This document shows positions 7,754-17,364 of a stretch of DNA of 64,000 bases, one piece after another (position 1 is the first letter of the stretch; each line of letters starts with the position of its first letter). The stretch is from Steroidobacteraceae bacterium (GTDB taxonomy: Bacteria > Pseudomonadota > Gammaproteobacteria > Steroidobacterales > Steroidobacteraceae). The position numbers were made by a program, and so were the translations under genes. The DNA lies in the NCBI GenBank assembly GCA_019187185.1, contig JABAQU010000014.1, forward strand, positions 17,533 to 81,532, written 5' to 3'. Below the pieces are notes generated by a model. The model saw only the letters and a program-made list of their open reading frames with translations. It was not told the origin of the DNA and ran no database searches.

Positions 7754-9138
7754 TTGTCGCGCTTCAGCATGGCAGACAGGGCATCGAGCTGGGTATCGAG
7801 GTAGGCCGACGTGGTGTCGAGCGACGACAACAGCGTGTCGAGCCGCGTGAACTGCTGGATGTAGCGGGCGAGCTGTGCCTGCATGCGCGCATCGATGGCG
7901 TCCTGCCGGTCCGCAAGCCTGTCCTGCTGGCCAGCCAAGGCCTGTGTGCGCACCGCGATGCCCCCGCGCGAGGAGAGTGCCGCGTCGAGCGAGTTGTAGA
8001 GACGGAAGCCGACGCCGCCCGTCCGACCGAACAGCTGTGCGACCCCGTCGAAGTTGCCGTCGATCGCCGCGCCGAGCTTCGCATCGTCGACCACGAGGTT
8101 GCCGTCGATACCCGTCGTGATGCCGATCACCGCGAGTGAGGAACGCTCGCCGGACAACCCGGGCACGACGTCGGTCAGGCCGCGACGGAGCTGTGCCTCG
8201 AGCCCGAGGAGCATCGAGTCTCCGAGCAGTGGCCCGCCGGTCTGCGTGGCCACGTCGTAGCGACGCAGGCCCGCCACCGCAGTCTGCATGGCATTCCAGG
8301 TCGACACGAACGCATCGATGCGCTTGCGTACTGTATCCGTGTCGTTCGCAATGGTGAGCACATGCGTCGTGCCGGCATCGGCGGACGCGAGTGTCAGCGT
8401 CACGCCGTCGATCACGCCGCTCAGCGTGTTGGAGGCACTCGTCCGCTCGAAGCCCGCGACACGGACGATCGCATCCTCTGCGGCCGCAATCTGCGTCCAG
8501 GCGCCCGGCTGCCCGCCCGTGTAAGCGAGCGCATCGAGCCCGCCGGCGGCGCCGTCTACCGACACCGTGAGCGTGTTCGCGGCGCCGGTCTCGCGCGCCG
8601 ACAGCACGAGGCGCGCGCCGTCCGTCGCCTGCACGATCACCGCGCTGATGCCGGTGTTGCCGGCGGCGCCATTGATGGCGTCGCGCAGGCTGGCGAGTGA
8701 GTCGTCCGCGGCGACCGTCACGGAGAAAGAGCGCCCGCCCACCGCCAGCGTGACAACACCACTGCCGACCTGTGCGGTGCTGCCACCCGCGTAGGGTCCC
8801 GAGGCGAGCTGCTGCGCGCTCGCGAGCTGGCTCACCTCGATGTTGTAGGTCCCGGGAACTGCATCGCTGCCGGCCGCCGCCGTGAACACTCCGGGTTGGC
8901 TGCTCGTGGCGGAGCGAACCTGGAACCTGGCGAGCAGCGATACATTCGTCACCGCCGTCTGGAAGGTGGCGAGCGCGCTCTTGAGTGTGCCGAGCGCCGA
9001 CAGTGTCGTCTCGACGGCCGCCGATTCGCGCTCGATCTGGGCATCGAGGGGTGCGCGCTCGGCGGCCACGAGCTGCGAGGCGAGCGCCTTGACGTCGAGC
9101 GTGGAACCACCCGAGATGCTGCTGGCCGAGGTCGCCAC
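7750..9138 (-). CDS. fliD: Flagellar filament cap protein FliD
   Basis: FliD forms the pentameric cap that guides flagellin insertion at the filament tip. The 462-residue protein has the N-terminal FliD domain (SSISGGSTLDVKALASQLV, then AERAPLDAQIERESAAVETTLSALGTLKSAL), the hypervariable middle, and the C-terminal domain with GLTDVVPG, LAVIGITTGIDGNLVVDDAKL and terminal coiled-coil heptads (LADRQDAIDARMQAQLARYIQQF). The start is GTG with GGAG 7 nt upstream. The fliC-fliD gap contains a strong hairpin. Confidence 0.95.
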   Translation of the reverse strand: MATSASSISGGSTLDVKALASQLVAAERAPLDAQIERESAAVETTLSALGTLKSALATFQTAVTNVSLLARFQVRSATSSQPGVFTAAAGSDAVPGTYNIEVSQLASAQQLASGPYAGGSTAQVGSGVVTLAVGGRSFSVTVAADDSLASLRDAINGAAGNTGISAVIVQATDGARLVLSARETGAANTLTVSVDGAAGGLDALAYTGGQPGAWTQIAAAEDAIVRVAGFERTSASNTLSGVIDGVTLTLASADAGTTHVLTIANDTDTVRKRIDAFVSTWNAMQTAVAGLRRYDVATQTGGPLLGDSMLLGLEAQLRRGLTDVVPGLSGERSSLAVIGITTGIDGNLVVDDAKLGAAIDGNFDGVAQLFGRTGGVGFRLYNSLDAALSSRGGIAVRTQALAGQQDRLADRQDAIDARMQAQLARYIQQFTRLDTLLSSLDTTSAYLDTQLDALSAMLKRDK

Positions 9139-9174
9139 GCGCTAATGCTCCACAGCGGAAACAGGGCCGGGAGA

Positions 9175-9194
9175 GCGGTGCCTCGCGGCACCGC
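9175..9194 (-). terminator. GNRA-loop hairpin between fliC and fliD
   Basis: On the transcribed strand GCGGTGCC-GCGA-GGCACCGC forms an 8-bp GC-rich stem closed by a GCGA (GNRA) tetraloop. It lies downstream of fliC and about 37 nt before fliD. Only a short pyrimidine run follows, so it may partly terminate the abundant flagellin message or protect its 3' end, reducing fliD relative to fliC. Confidence 0.5.
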
Positions 9195-9249
9195 CCCCCC
9201 GGGACTCTTGCACCACTCCGTAACCGGGCATGCCGGTCCTTGCTCGCGA

Positions 9250-10680
9250 TCAGCCCTGGAGCAGCGACAGCACGCTCTGCGGTGCGCTGTTCGCCTGCGC
9301 CACCATCGCCGTGCCGGCCTGCTGCAGGATCTGCGCACGGGTCAGCTGGGCCGTCTCCGCCGCGTAGTCCGTGTCGAGAATTCGGCCACGCGACGCGGTG
9401 AGGTTTTCGGAGACCGTCTGCAGGCTGTTGATCGTCGACTGGAAGCGGTTCTGGATGGCACCGAGCGTGCCTCGCAGGTCCGAGACCGAGGTGAGCGCCG
9501 CGTCGATGCGCAGGATCGCATCGTTCGCCGCACCCGCGCTCAGCACGTTCGCACTCATCAGCGAGCCGCTGACTGCGGTCGTGCCGGTGCCCATGCCGAG
9601 CGCCGTGGTGCCGGCGCCCGAGGTGATCGTGATCGGCTCGGCCGACCTGATCGAGAGATACCCCGTCGCCGCGTCGACCGAGGCATAGACACCGCTCAGC
9701 TGCGAATTGATCGCCGCCGCGAAGTCGCTGGCGGAGTCATACGCGCCCGCGAAGTCGACCGCCGCGGCGTTGCCCACCTGCACGCTGAAGGCACCCAGGC
9801 TGTAGGCCGCGCCCGCGACACCCGTGCCGGCGCCGAGGATGCCTGCTCCACCCGAGATGACCGGCGCCGTGCTCGCCGAACCCGTCGCCGTCTTCGTGAT
9901 CACGAGCTGGTTCGCGCTGTTGCTGACCGTGTAGACGCCCGATCCCGCCGATGCATTGAGGCTCGTCTGCACGGCCGTCACGAGGCCCGCGATATTGGTC
10001 ACGTTGGCGGTGGAACTGACGGAATAGCCGTCGACCGTGAAGCTGAGGTCGTTGCCGGCGCCCGTGTAGTCGAAATCCGTCACCGTCGCCGAGGTCCAGT
10101 TGCCGGCCGTGGCACCGCTCGAGATCAGGTTCGTGACGTTCACGTTGCCCGTGGTCGTCGCGAGCTTGCCGATCGCCGAGGCCTTGGTGTTGGTCGACAG
10201 CGCGATGCCGATCGTCTCGCCGACATTGGCGCCGACCTGGAACGTCGCGTTGCCGAACGAGCCGTCGAGCACCTTGCGGTTGTTGAAGGCAGTCTGCGCC
10301 GAAATGCGCTCGATCTCCGCGATGCGCTGCTGCACCTCCTGGTCGAGGGCCTTCAGGTCCGAGGTCGAGTTGGTCGCATTGGCGGCCTGCACGGCGAGCT
10401 CGCGGATGCGCTGCAGGTTGTTGGTGACCTCCTGCAGGGCGCCTTCCGTCGTCTGCGCGAGCGAAATGCCGTCATTCGCATTGCGCACGGCCTGGTTCAG
10501 GCCGTTGATCTGCGCTGTCATGCGATCGGAAATCGCCAGACCCGCGGCGTCGTCCTTCGCGCTGTTGATGCGCAGGCCCGAGGACAAGCGCTGCAGCGAC
10601 GTGGCGAGCTGGTTGCCCGAGGTCGTGAGGTTGCGCTGCGCATTGAGCGACATCACGTTCGTGTTGATGACGAGTGCCAT
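9250..10680 (-). CDS. fliC: Flagellin FliC
   Basis: This is the filament subunit. The 476-residue protein shows the conserved D0/D1 N terminus (MALVINTNVMSLNAQRNL, SSGLRINSAKDDAAGLAI, NDGISLAQTTEGAL) and C terminus (LRGTLGAIQNRFQSTINSL, ILQQAGTAMVAQANSAPQSV, ending SLLQG). The surface-exposed middle (about 170-390) is Ala/Gly/Thr/Ser-rich, as expected for the variable D2/D3 part. Only one flagellin gene is present in the window. An AGGAG lies 9 nt before the ATG and a sigma-28 promoter lies upstream. Confidence 0.97.
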   Translation of the reverse strand: MALVINTNVMSLNAQRNLTTSGNQLATSLQRLSSGLRINSAKDDAAGLAISDRMTAQINGLNQAVRNANDGISLAQTTEGALQEVTNNLQRIRELAVQAANATNSTSDLKALDQEVQQRIAEIERISAQTAFNNRKVLDGSFGNATFQVGANVGETIGIALSTNTKASAIGKLATTTGNVNVTNLISSGATAGNWTSATVTDFDYTGAGNDLSFTVDGYSVSSTANVTNIAGLVTAVQTSLNASAGSGVYTVSNSANQLVITKTATGSASTAPVISGGAGILGAGTGVAGAAYSLGAFSVQVGNAAAVDFAGAYDSASDFAAAINSQLSGVYASVDAATGYLSIRSAEPITITSGAGTTALGMGTGTTAVSGSLMSANVLSAGAANDAILRIDAALTSVSDLRGTLGAIQNRFQSTINSLQTVSENLTASRGRILDTDYAAETAQLTRAQILQQAGTAMVAQANSAPQSVLSLLQG

Positions 10681-10780
10681 TACCGATTACTCCTGTAGTT
10701 GCCTCGCTACGGGCACCGGCCCGGAGCCTGATTCCAGTACGGCGGGGCGCGGTTGACGCCGGTGGCCGTGACATCCGCTG

Positions 10781-10807
10781 TATCGGTGCGACGCGGGGAA
10801 CCTTGAG
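10781..10807 (-). promoter_or_regulatory. Sigma-28 (FliA) promoter of fliC
   Basis: On the minus strand TCAA, 16 nt, then CCGATA, matching the FliA consensus TAAA-N15-GCCGATAA in both boxes and with the same spacing as the flgM promoter in this window. The predicted start near 10774 leaves a leader of about 94 nt before the fliC ATG. Confidence 0.8.
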
Positions 10808-10815
10808 TGCACCCG

Positions 10816-10828
10816 GCGTGATTCACGC
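10816..10828. promoter_or_regulatory. Palindrome GCGTGATTCACGC upstream of fliC
   Basis: A perfect 6-bp inverted repeat around one central base, directly upstream of the sigma-28 -35 box of fliC and just past the flgL stop. It shares its half-site with palindromes near flrC and between flgA and flgB, which makes a common regulator possible. Confidence 0.35.
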
Positions 10829-10843
10829 GGAGTGTGAGTGCGA

Positions 10844-12037
10844 TCACAGATAGTCGAACAGCGACAGCCGGGAAAAGCTCGCAAACGACTTCTGCGCCGC
10901 GGTGAGCGCCGTCTGTTCGAGGGTCAGGCGGCTCAGGGCCTCGACCATGTCGACGTCGCGCAGCCCGGAGACAGCCGTCTGCAGCTCGAGTTCGAGGCTC
11001 TCGCGGGAGCTCGCCACGTTGTCGAGCACGTTCAGCCGCGCCCCGACTTCGGCGCGCACGTTGAGCAGGTGGTCCATGGCGGTGTCGATCTGCGCAAGCG
11101 CGCCGCCGACGCCCGTATTGAACTGCGCGCGTGCCGTGTCGGTGCCGGTCGGCAGGCGCAGCGTGGCGACCAGGTCGTCGAGACCTGCGAAGAGGTCGCG
11201 CCGACCGGCTGGTGCGATCGTGAAGCGATCGTTCGCGGCCGGTGCGCCGGTGATCGCAAAGCGCGCTCCGTTGAAGTCGATGCCCGCGCCCGACACGTAG
11301 GCGCCGGTCGCAACCTGCGCGTTCGATGCGTCGAGGATTTCGTAGTTCGCTGCGTCGATGAAGCGCACCGTGTAGCCGCCGCCCGTCCACGCTGCGGGAT
11401 CCAGGGCCGCGAGCGGCGCAATCCAGCCGCTGCCCGCATTGGCCGCGTCGGCATCGACGGTGAAGGTGCCGTTGCCCTCGGCGATATTCCCGAAGACTTC
11501 GAAGCCGTCGTGCCCCGCCAGGATGAACTGCGTCGGGCTCACCTGGACCTCGCGGACCCCCTGGTCGCCGGCATAGACGATGCCGCTCGCGCTCTGCACG
11601 AACGGCTGCGAGTCGACACTGTGTCCGGCAAACAGGTATCGTCCCGACGCGTCGCGCCGATTCGCGATGGCCTGCAGTTCCGCGATCCGTTCGTCGATTT
11701 CGGTGGCGATCGCGGCGCGCGACGCATCGTCGAGCGCACCGCCGTTCGCCTGCAGCGTGAGGTCGCGCACGCGCTGCAGGACCTGGCCGGCATCGGCCAG
11801 TGCCTGCTCCTCGATGGACAGGCGTGTGCCCACGGCGTTGGCGTTGCGTTCGTACTGCGCATGGGAGGAAATCTGGTTCTCGAGCGCGAGGATCCGGCCG
11901 GCTGCCACCGGATCGTCGGCAGGCGTGAGCACGCGTCGCTGCGTCGACACCTGCAGCTGCGTCCTGGCGATCGCGGACTGCTGGCGCAGCATCTGGTTGG
12001 TGAGCGCAAGGTGCGCACCGAGGGTCGAAGTGCGCAT
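10844..12037 (-). CDS. flgL: Flagellar hook-filament junction protein FlgL (HAP3)
   Basis: FlgL connects the hook-associated zone to the filament. The 397-residue protein has a flagellin-like N terminus (MRTSTLGAHLALTNQMLRQQ, QRRVLTPADDPVAAGRILAL, then a long helix with ALADAGQVLQRVRDLTLQANG) and a C terminus with LDNVASSRESLELELQTAVSGL and DMVEALSRLTLEQTALTAAQKSF, ending in SLFDYL. It is the last gene of the flgB-to-flgL series; two nt separate it from flgK. Confidence 0.95.
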   Translation of the reverse strand: MRTSTLGAHLALTNQMLRQQSAIARTQLQVSTQRRVLTPADDPVAAGRILALENQISSHAQYERNANAVGTRLSIEEQALADAGQVLQRVRDLTLQANGGALDDASRAAIATEIDERIAELQAIANRRDASGRYLFAGHSVDSQPFVQSASGIVYAGDQGVREVQVSPTQFILAGHDGFEVFGNIAEGNGTFTVDADAANAGSGWIAPLAALDPAAWTGGGYTVRFIDAANYEILDASNAQVATGAYVSGAGIDFNGARFAITGAPAANDRFTIAPAGRRDLFAGLDDLVATLRLPTGTDTARAQFNTGVGGALAQIDTAMDHLLNVRAEVGARLNVLDNVASSRESLELELQTAVSGLRDVDMVEALSRLTLEQTALTAAQKSFASFSRLSLFDYL

Positions 12038-12039
12038 CG

Positions 12040-13926
12040 CTATCTCCTCGTGGCGTCCAGCAGGCTGTCGAACATTGCCTGCGCGACCGATATCAGCTGC
12101 GCAGCGGCCTGGTAGGCCTGCTGCAGCATGATCAGGTTGGCGGCCTCCTCGTCGAGGTTCACGCCCGATACCGAGTCCCGGGCCGCGACATCCTGGTCGT
12201 GCACGATCTGGAAAGCGTCGCGATTGGACTGCGCCTGCGCAGTCTGCGTGCCGATCCCGGCGACGAGTTGCGTCGCCGCCTCGCCGATCGAGGCGGTGCC
12301 GCCGCTCATCGACGCCGATTCGAGCGCGGCGATCATCGCGAGCAGGTTCGCGTTGTCGCCGCTGCCGCCCGAATTGTCCGAAATCGTGAACCGGTCGCCT
12401 GTCGCAGGTGCACCGTCGATCGTCGCGCTCCAGCCGTTTACGGCGATCGGGCTGCCGGGCGCGTAGCTGAATGAACCCGCACCGTTCACCGAATAGGTAG
12501 TAGCCGATGTGAACTCTATCGTGACCGTGGCGCGCAACCCTGGGTCGGTGGCATCCACGACGGTCGGCGCGGAGATGCGCCCGGAGCCCGTATTGCCCGC
12601 GGCTACCGCGCTGCGCACCGGCGATGCCGCGGCGATGTCCGCAGGCGTGCCGACCAGGACCCGCAGGCCACCAATCAGGTCGCGCGTGGGCTCGATGCGA
12701 AAGCGATCGCCCGCGGTGGGCGTGTTCGCAACGACGATGGACAAGCCGTCAGCAGCGAATGGATCCGCGCTCGTGCCCGACCCCGACAGGGACACTGTCG
12801 CCCCGCTCGACGCGTCGCGCAACTGCCAGGCTCCGTTGAACTCGAGCAGGTAATCGTGACCGGTCAGCGCGCTCGCATCGGCGAGGCTCGCCGACACCAC
12901 GGCATTGCCGCCATTGCCCGCCGCCGCCAGCACCGTCGGACTGCCGAGCGCGAAGAAGTCACCGCCCAGCTGCCCGTTCAGCGTGAGACCCTGCGTGTGC
13001 TGGCCGTTGACCAGGGAAACCACGCCGGCCGCGATCCTGCCGAGGGCATCGCGCGCGGGATCGAGCACCTGAGCGCGATACTCGAGCAGTCCGCCGAGAC
13101 TGCCTGCGCCGACCTGCGACGACACATCGACCGACGCACCGTTCGCCCGTACGGCGATCGTGAGCTTCGTCGGATCGAACGGATCCGGGGCGGTCGTCAG
13201 CCGGGTCGCCGTACTGCCGATGACGAGCGGCTGCCCGGTGCCGAGATAGACGTTCGCGGCACCGTTGTCCTCGGGAACGACGGAGACATCGACGAGCGTG
13301 GCCAGTTGGTCGATGAGCCGGTCACGCTGATCAAGCAGGTCGTTCGGCGGCTGCCCGGTGCGGCCCAGCGCATCGACGATCTGCGTATTGAGCCGGGCGA
13401 GGCTGTCCGCGAGCGTCGAGACTTCCGCCGCGCCGGCCGTGATGCGCGTATTCAGCTCGGCCGCAAACGTGCGCATGCGGCTGTCGTAGCCGGTGAGCTG
13501 GTCGGCGAAGATCTTCGCCTTCGACAGCAGCGCCTGCCGTGACGTCATCGATGCCGGGTCGCTCGCCACTTCCTGGAAGGCATTGACGAGAGTGGCGAAC
13601 GCAGCCGAAATTCCGGTCGACGAATCGCCGAGCACATTGTCGAGCCGCCCCGCTTCCGTCGCGATCGTGTCGTACCGCGCGAAGCTCGAGGCGCTCGAGC
13701 GGACCTGCGTCGCGAGAAACGAATCGTAGACCCGGGCGACGGTCGCGACATCCACGCCAGCACCGATCCAGCCGCTGCCGTAAGCCTGCGCGGGCCTCGT
13801 GACGAGTTCGACGCGCTGGCGGCTGTAGCCCGCCGTCGCGGCGTTCGCGATGTTCTGACTCGTCGTATCGAGCCCGCGCTGGAATGCGAGCAGGCCCGAG
13901 ACGGCCGTGGACATGACGTCTGCCAT
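12040..13926 (-). CDS. flgK: Flagellar hook-associated protein FlgK (HAP1)
   Basis: FlgK is the first junction protein between hook and filament. The 628-residue protein has the N-terminal rod/hook signature (AVSGLLAFQRGLDTTSQNIANAATAGYSRQRVEL), the FlgK-specific DLLDQRDRLIDQLATLVDV near residue 200, and the C-terminal SGVNLDEEAANLIMLQQAYQAAAQLIS with VAQAMFDSLL. The middle contains Ala/Gly-rich variable domains. The order flgJ-flgK-flgL is conserved. Confidence 0.97.
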   Translation of the reverse strand: MADVMSTAVSGLLAFQRGLDTTSQNIANAATAGYSRQRVELVTRPAQAYGSGWIGAGVDVATVARVYDSFLATQVRSSASSFARYDTIATEAGRLDNVLGDSSTGISAAFATLVNAFQEVASDPASMTSRQALLSKAKIFADQLTGYDSRMRTFAAELNTRITAGAAEVSTLADSLARLNTQIVDALGRTGQPPNDLLDQRDRLIDQLATLVDVSVVPEDNGAANVYLGTGQPLVIGSTATRLTTAPDPFDPTKLTIAVRANGASVDVSSQVGAGSLGGLLEYRAQVLDPARDALGRIAAGVVSLVNGQHTQGLTLNGQLGGDFFALGSPTVLAAAGNGGNAVVSASLADASALTGHDYLLEFNGAWQLRDASSGATVSLSGSGTSADPFAADGLSIVVANTPTAGDRFRIEPTRDLIGGLRVLVGTPADIAAASPVRSAVAAGNTGSGRISAPTVVDATDPGLRATVTIEFTSATTYSVNGAGSFSYAPGSPIAVNGWSATIDGAPATGDRFTISDNSGGSGDNANLLAMIAALESASMSGGTASIGEAATQLVAGIGTQTAQAQSNRDAFQIVHDQDVAARDSVSGVNLDEEAANLIMLQQAYQAAAQLISVAQAMFDSLLDATRR

Positions 13927-13932
13927 GGCGGA

Positions 13933-14787
13933 TCAGGTCTCCAGGTAGCCGGTTATCGACGCGTAGGGCGCGGACTTGAGCACGCTCGCCACCTGCTCGA
14001 GCTTGGCCGCGTAATCCGGATCGGTGGCATAGCCGCCCGCCTGCAGCGCGCGCGCAAACGCCCCCGCGTCTGTTCCGGCGCCCCGGGCTGCTGCATAGCG
14101 CGGGTTGTCCCGGATGAGCGCGACATAGTCCTGGAAGCTTTCGGCCGGCGAGCCGTAGGCGCGAAAGGCCTCGGTGCGCGTCGCCGCAACGCCTCCCGCG
14201 AATTCCGTCGTGCGCGCCGTCGCCCGTTCCCCGCGCCACGCCGTGGCCTTGATGCCGAACAGATTGTGGCTCGACCGACCGCCCTCGCCCTGCGGCACAT
14301 GCTGACCCCACCCGGTCTCGAGGGCCGCGTGCGCAATCAGCGTGCGCGGATCGACGCCGAGTTCGGTGCCGGCAGCCTCGGCGTGCGGCCAAAGGTCCTG
14401 CACGAACCGGCGGCGCGTCGCCTCCGTTGCAGCAGCGGCCGTGGCGCCTGCGATGTCCGCGGCCTGCGGGGCCGCGGCAGGTGCGACGCCGGCGCGCTGC
14501 AGCTGCGCGACCAGCATGTCGGCGAGGCCGAGGCCGGGTCCCTTCGACAGCTCGATCGCGAGCTGGTCGTCATGGAGATCGCGATAGAACCCTGCCTCCT
14601 GTCCCGCCAGCGGATCGCCGAAGGAACTGTCGCGCATCGACTTCAGCAGCATGCGCGTGAAGAGGCTTTCGAACTGCCGCGCGGTCTCGCGCAGCGCATC
14701 CGGTGTGCCGGCCCGGTCGGCGCGCTTCAGCGCCGCGAGCGACTGCGTATCGCCGAACGATGCACCTCCGGCCGCCCCGACCGCCAT
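13933..14787 (-). CDS. flgJ: Peptidoglycan hydrolase FlgJ (rod cap plus glucosaminidase domain)
   Basis: FlgJ caps the growing rod and cuts peptidoglycan to let it through. The 284-residue protein has both expected modules: an N-terminal rod-binding part (ARQFESLFTRMLLKSMRDSSFGDPL and DQLAIELSKGPGLGLADML) and a C-terminal glucosaminidase domain (from about residue 145: LIAHAALETGWGQ with the likely catalytic Glu, HNLFGIKA, YGSPAESFQDYVALIRDNPRY, GYATDPDYAAKL). The ATG shares a base with the flgI stop. Confidence 0.95.
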   Translation of the reverse strand: MAVGAAGGASFGDTQSLAALKRADRAGTPDALRETARQFESLFTRMLLKSMRDSSFGDPLAGQEAGFYRDLHDDQLAIELSKGPGLGLADMLVAQLQRAGVAPAAAPQAADIAGATAAAATEATRRRFVQDLWPHAEAAGTELGVDPRTLIAHAALETGWGQHVPQGEGGRSSHNLFGIKATAWRGERATARTTEFAGGVAATRTEAFRAYGSPAESFQDYVALIRDNPRYAAARGAGTDAGAFARALQAGGYATDPDYAAKLEQVASVLKSAPYASITGYLET

Positions 14788-15887
14788 CAGATCACGATCA
14801 GCTCGGCGCGCAGCGCGCCGGCCGCCTTCAGGGCTTCGAGAATCGCGACGAGGTCGCCGGGTGCAGCGCCGACCTGGTTCACGGCCCGCACGATCTCGTC
14901 GAGATTGACACCTGCGCCGAACACGAACATGCGAGCCTCGGGCTGCGAGACGTCGACCTCGCTGCGCTGGACGCCGACGGTCTCGCCGCGCCCGAACGGA
15001 TTCGGCTGGCTCACGTCGACGCGCTCCGTGATCGTGACCGAGAGCGACCCGTGCGCAACGGCTGCCGGCCGAACCTGCACGCGATTGCCGATCACGACGG
15101 TACCGGTCCGGGAGTTGACGATCACGCGGGCCGGCGCGTCACCGGGCTGAATGTCGATCTCCTCCAGGGCCGCGAGGTACGGCGTGCGCTGCGCCGGGTT
15201 CTGCGGCGCAGCGACTCGCACCGTCACCGCGTCCATTGCTTGCGCGGTGCCCTCGCCCAGCAAGTCATTGATGCCGCCGGCGAGGCGGGAGGCAGTGGAA
15301 AAATCCGGCGTATGCAGATTCAGCAGCACGAACGGCTCGGCGCCGTAGCTGTTTCCGACCTCGCGCTCGACGGTGGCGCCGTTCGGGATGCGCCCGCCGC
15401 TCGGCACGTTGACCGCGATGCGCGAGCCGTCCTTGCCGGACACGCCGAATCCGCTGACGAGCATGGCGCCCTGCGCCATCGCGTATACCTGCCCGTCGAC
15501 GCCGCGCAGCGGTGTCATGATCAGCGTGCCACCACGCAGACTCTGCGCATTGCCGATCGAGGCGACCGTGACGTCGATCGTCTGCCCCGCTTTCGAGAAC
15601 GGCGGCAACTCGGCCGTGACGGTCACGGCGGCGACGTTCTTCAGCTGCGGATTGACGTTGTCCGGGATCGTGACGCCGAACTTCGCGAGCATCGTGCGAA
15701 TGCTCTGGATCGTGAACGGTGCCTGGCTCGTCTGGTCGCCGGTACCGTCGAGGCCGACGACGAGGCCGTAGCCGACGAGTTGGTTCGCGCGCACACCCGC
15801 GACCGAGGCGAGGTCCTTGACGCGTTCGGCACGAGCCTCGGCGCCGACGACGCAGGCGATGAGCAACCAGAGAATGATTCTGCGCAT
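14787..15887 (-). CDS. flgI: Flagellar P-ring protein FlgI
   Basis: FlgI forms the periplasmic P ring around the rod. The ATG at 15887 gives 366 residues beginning with a signal peptide ([19 protein letters not shown]) followed by [20 protein letters not shown], the family signature, then [29 protein letters not shown] and the C-terminal [21 protein letters not shown]. The frame stays open far upstream, but that part belongs to the shadow of flgH. The start lies 2 nt after the flgH stop. Confidence 0.96.
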   Translation of the reverse strand: MRRIILWLLIACVVGAEARAERVKDLASVAGVRANQLVGYGLVVGLDGTGDQTSQAPFTIQSIRTMLAKFGVTIPDNVNPQLKNVAAVTVTAELPPFSKAGQTIDVTVASIGNAQSLRGGTLIMTPLRGVDGQVYAMAQGAMLVSGFGVSGKDGSRIAVNVPSGGRIPNGATVEREVGNSYGAEPFVLLNLHTPDFSTASRLAGGINDLLGEGTAQAMDAVTVRVAAPQNPAQRTPYLAALEEIDIQPGDAPARVIVNSRTGTVVIGNRVQVRPAAVAHGSLSVTITERVDVSQPNPFGRGETVGVQRSEVDVSQPEARMFVFGAGVNLDEIVRAVNQVGAAPGDLVAILEALKAAGALRAELIVI

Positions 15888-15889
15888 GG

Positions 15890-16561
15890 TCAGAAGGGCA
15901 TCAGCGGCGAGTTGAAAAAGCGGGCCAGCAGCCCGGGCTTGTTGGCCGATGCAAGCGCGCCGCGCCCCCCGTAGCCGATACGCGCATTCGCGACTTTCCA
16001 GGAGGGAATCGAGTTGTCGGGCTGGATGTCGATCGGCCGGATCACGCCTTCGACGCGCACGTACTCGCTGCCCTGGTTCAGCGTGAGCCACTTCTGGCCG
16101 CGGATCACGAGGTTGCCGTTGCCGAGCCTCCGCACGACCGTCGCACTGATCTCGCCGGACAGGCGATTGCTCTGCGCGCTCGAGCCGGCACCGTTGAACT
16201 TCGTCTCGTGGTCGACGCCCATCTGCAGCACTTCGGTGCCGTTCACCGTGACCGGTCGGCCGGCGATCGTCGGGCCGGGCAGTTCCGCGGAGGTCGATTT
16301 CTTGGTGCTGGTCGTCGCGCTCTTGCTCGCCTGCGTCTGCTCGGCGAGACGGATCACGACGAGATCGCCGACGTTCCTCGCGACTGCATTCTCGAACAGC
16401 GCGACGTCGCGGCCGCTCTGGTAAATCGCCCCGTTCGTGGCGGGCGCGACGGCGTACTCGTCCTGCGGCCATGCATCGAAGCCGCCGTCGTCGGGCGCGC
16501 TCGCGCATGCCGAAACGAGCCAGGCGAACGCCGGCAAGAACCACTTCCAGTTGCCTCTCAT
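15890..16561 (-). CDS. flgH: Flagellar L-ring lipoprotein FlgH
   Basis: FlgH forms the outer-membrane L ring. From the ATG at 16561 the protein has 223 residues: a lipoprotein signal ([13 protein letters not shown], lipidated Cys near residue 19), a [34 protein letters not shown] region near residues 55-80, then the beta-rich core with [21 protein letters not shown] and [16 protein letters not shown] three codons earlier overlaps the flgG stop (GTGA) and is an alternative start. No clear ribosome site distinguishes the two. Confidence 0.95.
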   Translation of the reverse strand: MRGNWKWFLPAFAWLVSACASAPDDGGFDAWPQDEYAVAPATNGAIYQSGRDVALFENAVARNVGDLVVIRLAEQTQASKSATTSTKKSTSAELPGPTIAGRPVTVNGTEVLQMGVDHETKFNGAGSSAQSNRLSGEISATVVRRLGNGNLVIRGQKWLTLNQGSEYVRVEGVIRPIDIQPDNSIPSWKVANARIGYGGRGALASANKPGLLARFFNSPLMPF

Positions 16562-16566
16562 GACAT

Positions 16567-17352
16567 TCACAGCTGGTTCGTGATGTACGCGAGCATCTGG
16601 TCGGTGGTCGAGATCGCCTTGGAGTTCATCTCGTAGGCGCGTTGCGTCTCGATCATCGCGACGAGCTCTTCCACGACATTCACGTTCGAGGCCTCGAGTG
16701 ATCCCTGCACGAGCGCACCGAGACCGTTCAGTCCGGGCGTGCCGGCCTGGGGCGGGCCGCTCGCGACCGACTCGACGGCGAGGTTTTCGCCGCGCGGCTG
16801 CAGACCCGCGGGGTTCACGAAATCGACCAGCTGCAGCGTACCGACCTGCACCGGGGCCGTCTGTCCGGCGGTCAGGGCCGACACGACGCCATCTGCGCCG
16901 ATCGTGATCGACTGGTAGCCGTCCGGTATCGTGATGCCGGGCTGCAAGCGATAGCCGCTCGACGTGACGAGCTCGCCCTGGGCGTTCATCTGGAAGGCGC
17001 CGTCGCGCGTGTAGCCGACGGTGCCGTCGGGCAGCTCGACCTGGAAGAAACCACGGCCGCTCACCGCGACATCGAGTGAATTGCCCGTCGTCGCGAGGTT
17101 GCCCTGCGTGTAGAGCTTCTCGGTTGCGACGATCCGCACACCGGTTCCGAGCGACAGGCCCGACGGCGCTTCGGTGTTCTGCGACGTGGCGCCACCGACC
17201 TGCCGCACGTTCTGGTACATCAGGTCCTCGAAGACCGCGCGGCCCTTCTTGAAGCCGTTCGTCGAGACGTTGGCGAGGTTGTTCGACGTGACCGTCATGC
17301 GCGTCTGCTGCGCCTCGAGTCCGGTCTTTGCTGCCCACAATGCCGAATTCAT
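16567..17352 (-). CDS. flgG: Flagellar distal rod protein FlgG
   Basis: FlgG builds the distal rod. The 261-residue product has the rod-protein N terminus [20 protein letters not shown] followed by [22 protein letters not shown], the FlgG-specific [40 protein letters not shown], and the C-terminal [23 protein letters not shown] with [13 protein letters not shown]. Length and motifs match the family. Confidence 0.97.
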   Translation of the reverse strand: MNSALWAAKTGLEAQQTRMTVTSNNLANVSTNGFKKGRAVFEDLMYQNVRQVGGATSQNTEAPSGLSLGTGVRIVATEKLYTQGNLATTGNSLDVAVSGRGFFQVELPDGTVGYTRDGAFQMNAQGELVTSSGYRLQPGITIPDGYQSITIGADGVVSALTAGQTAPVQVGTLQLVDFVNPAGLQPRGENLAVESVASGPPQAGTPGLNGLGALVQGSLEASNVNVVEELVAMIETQRAYEMNSKAISTTDQMLAYITNQL

Positions 17353-17364
17353 CGGGAATTCTCC

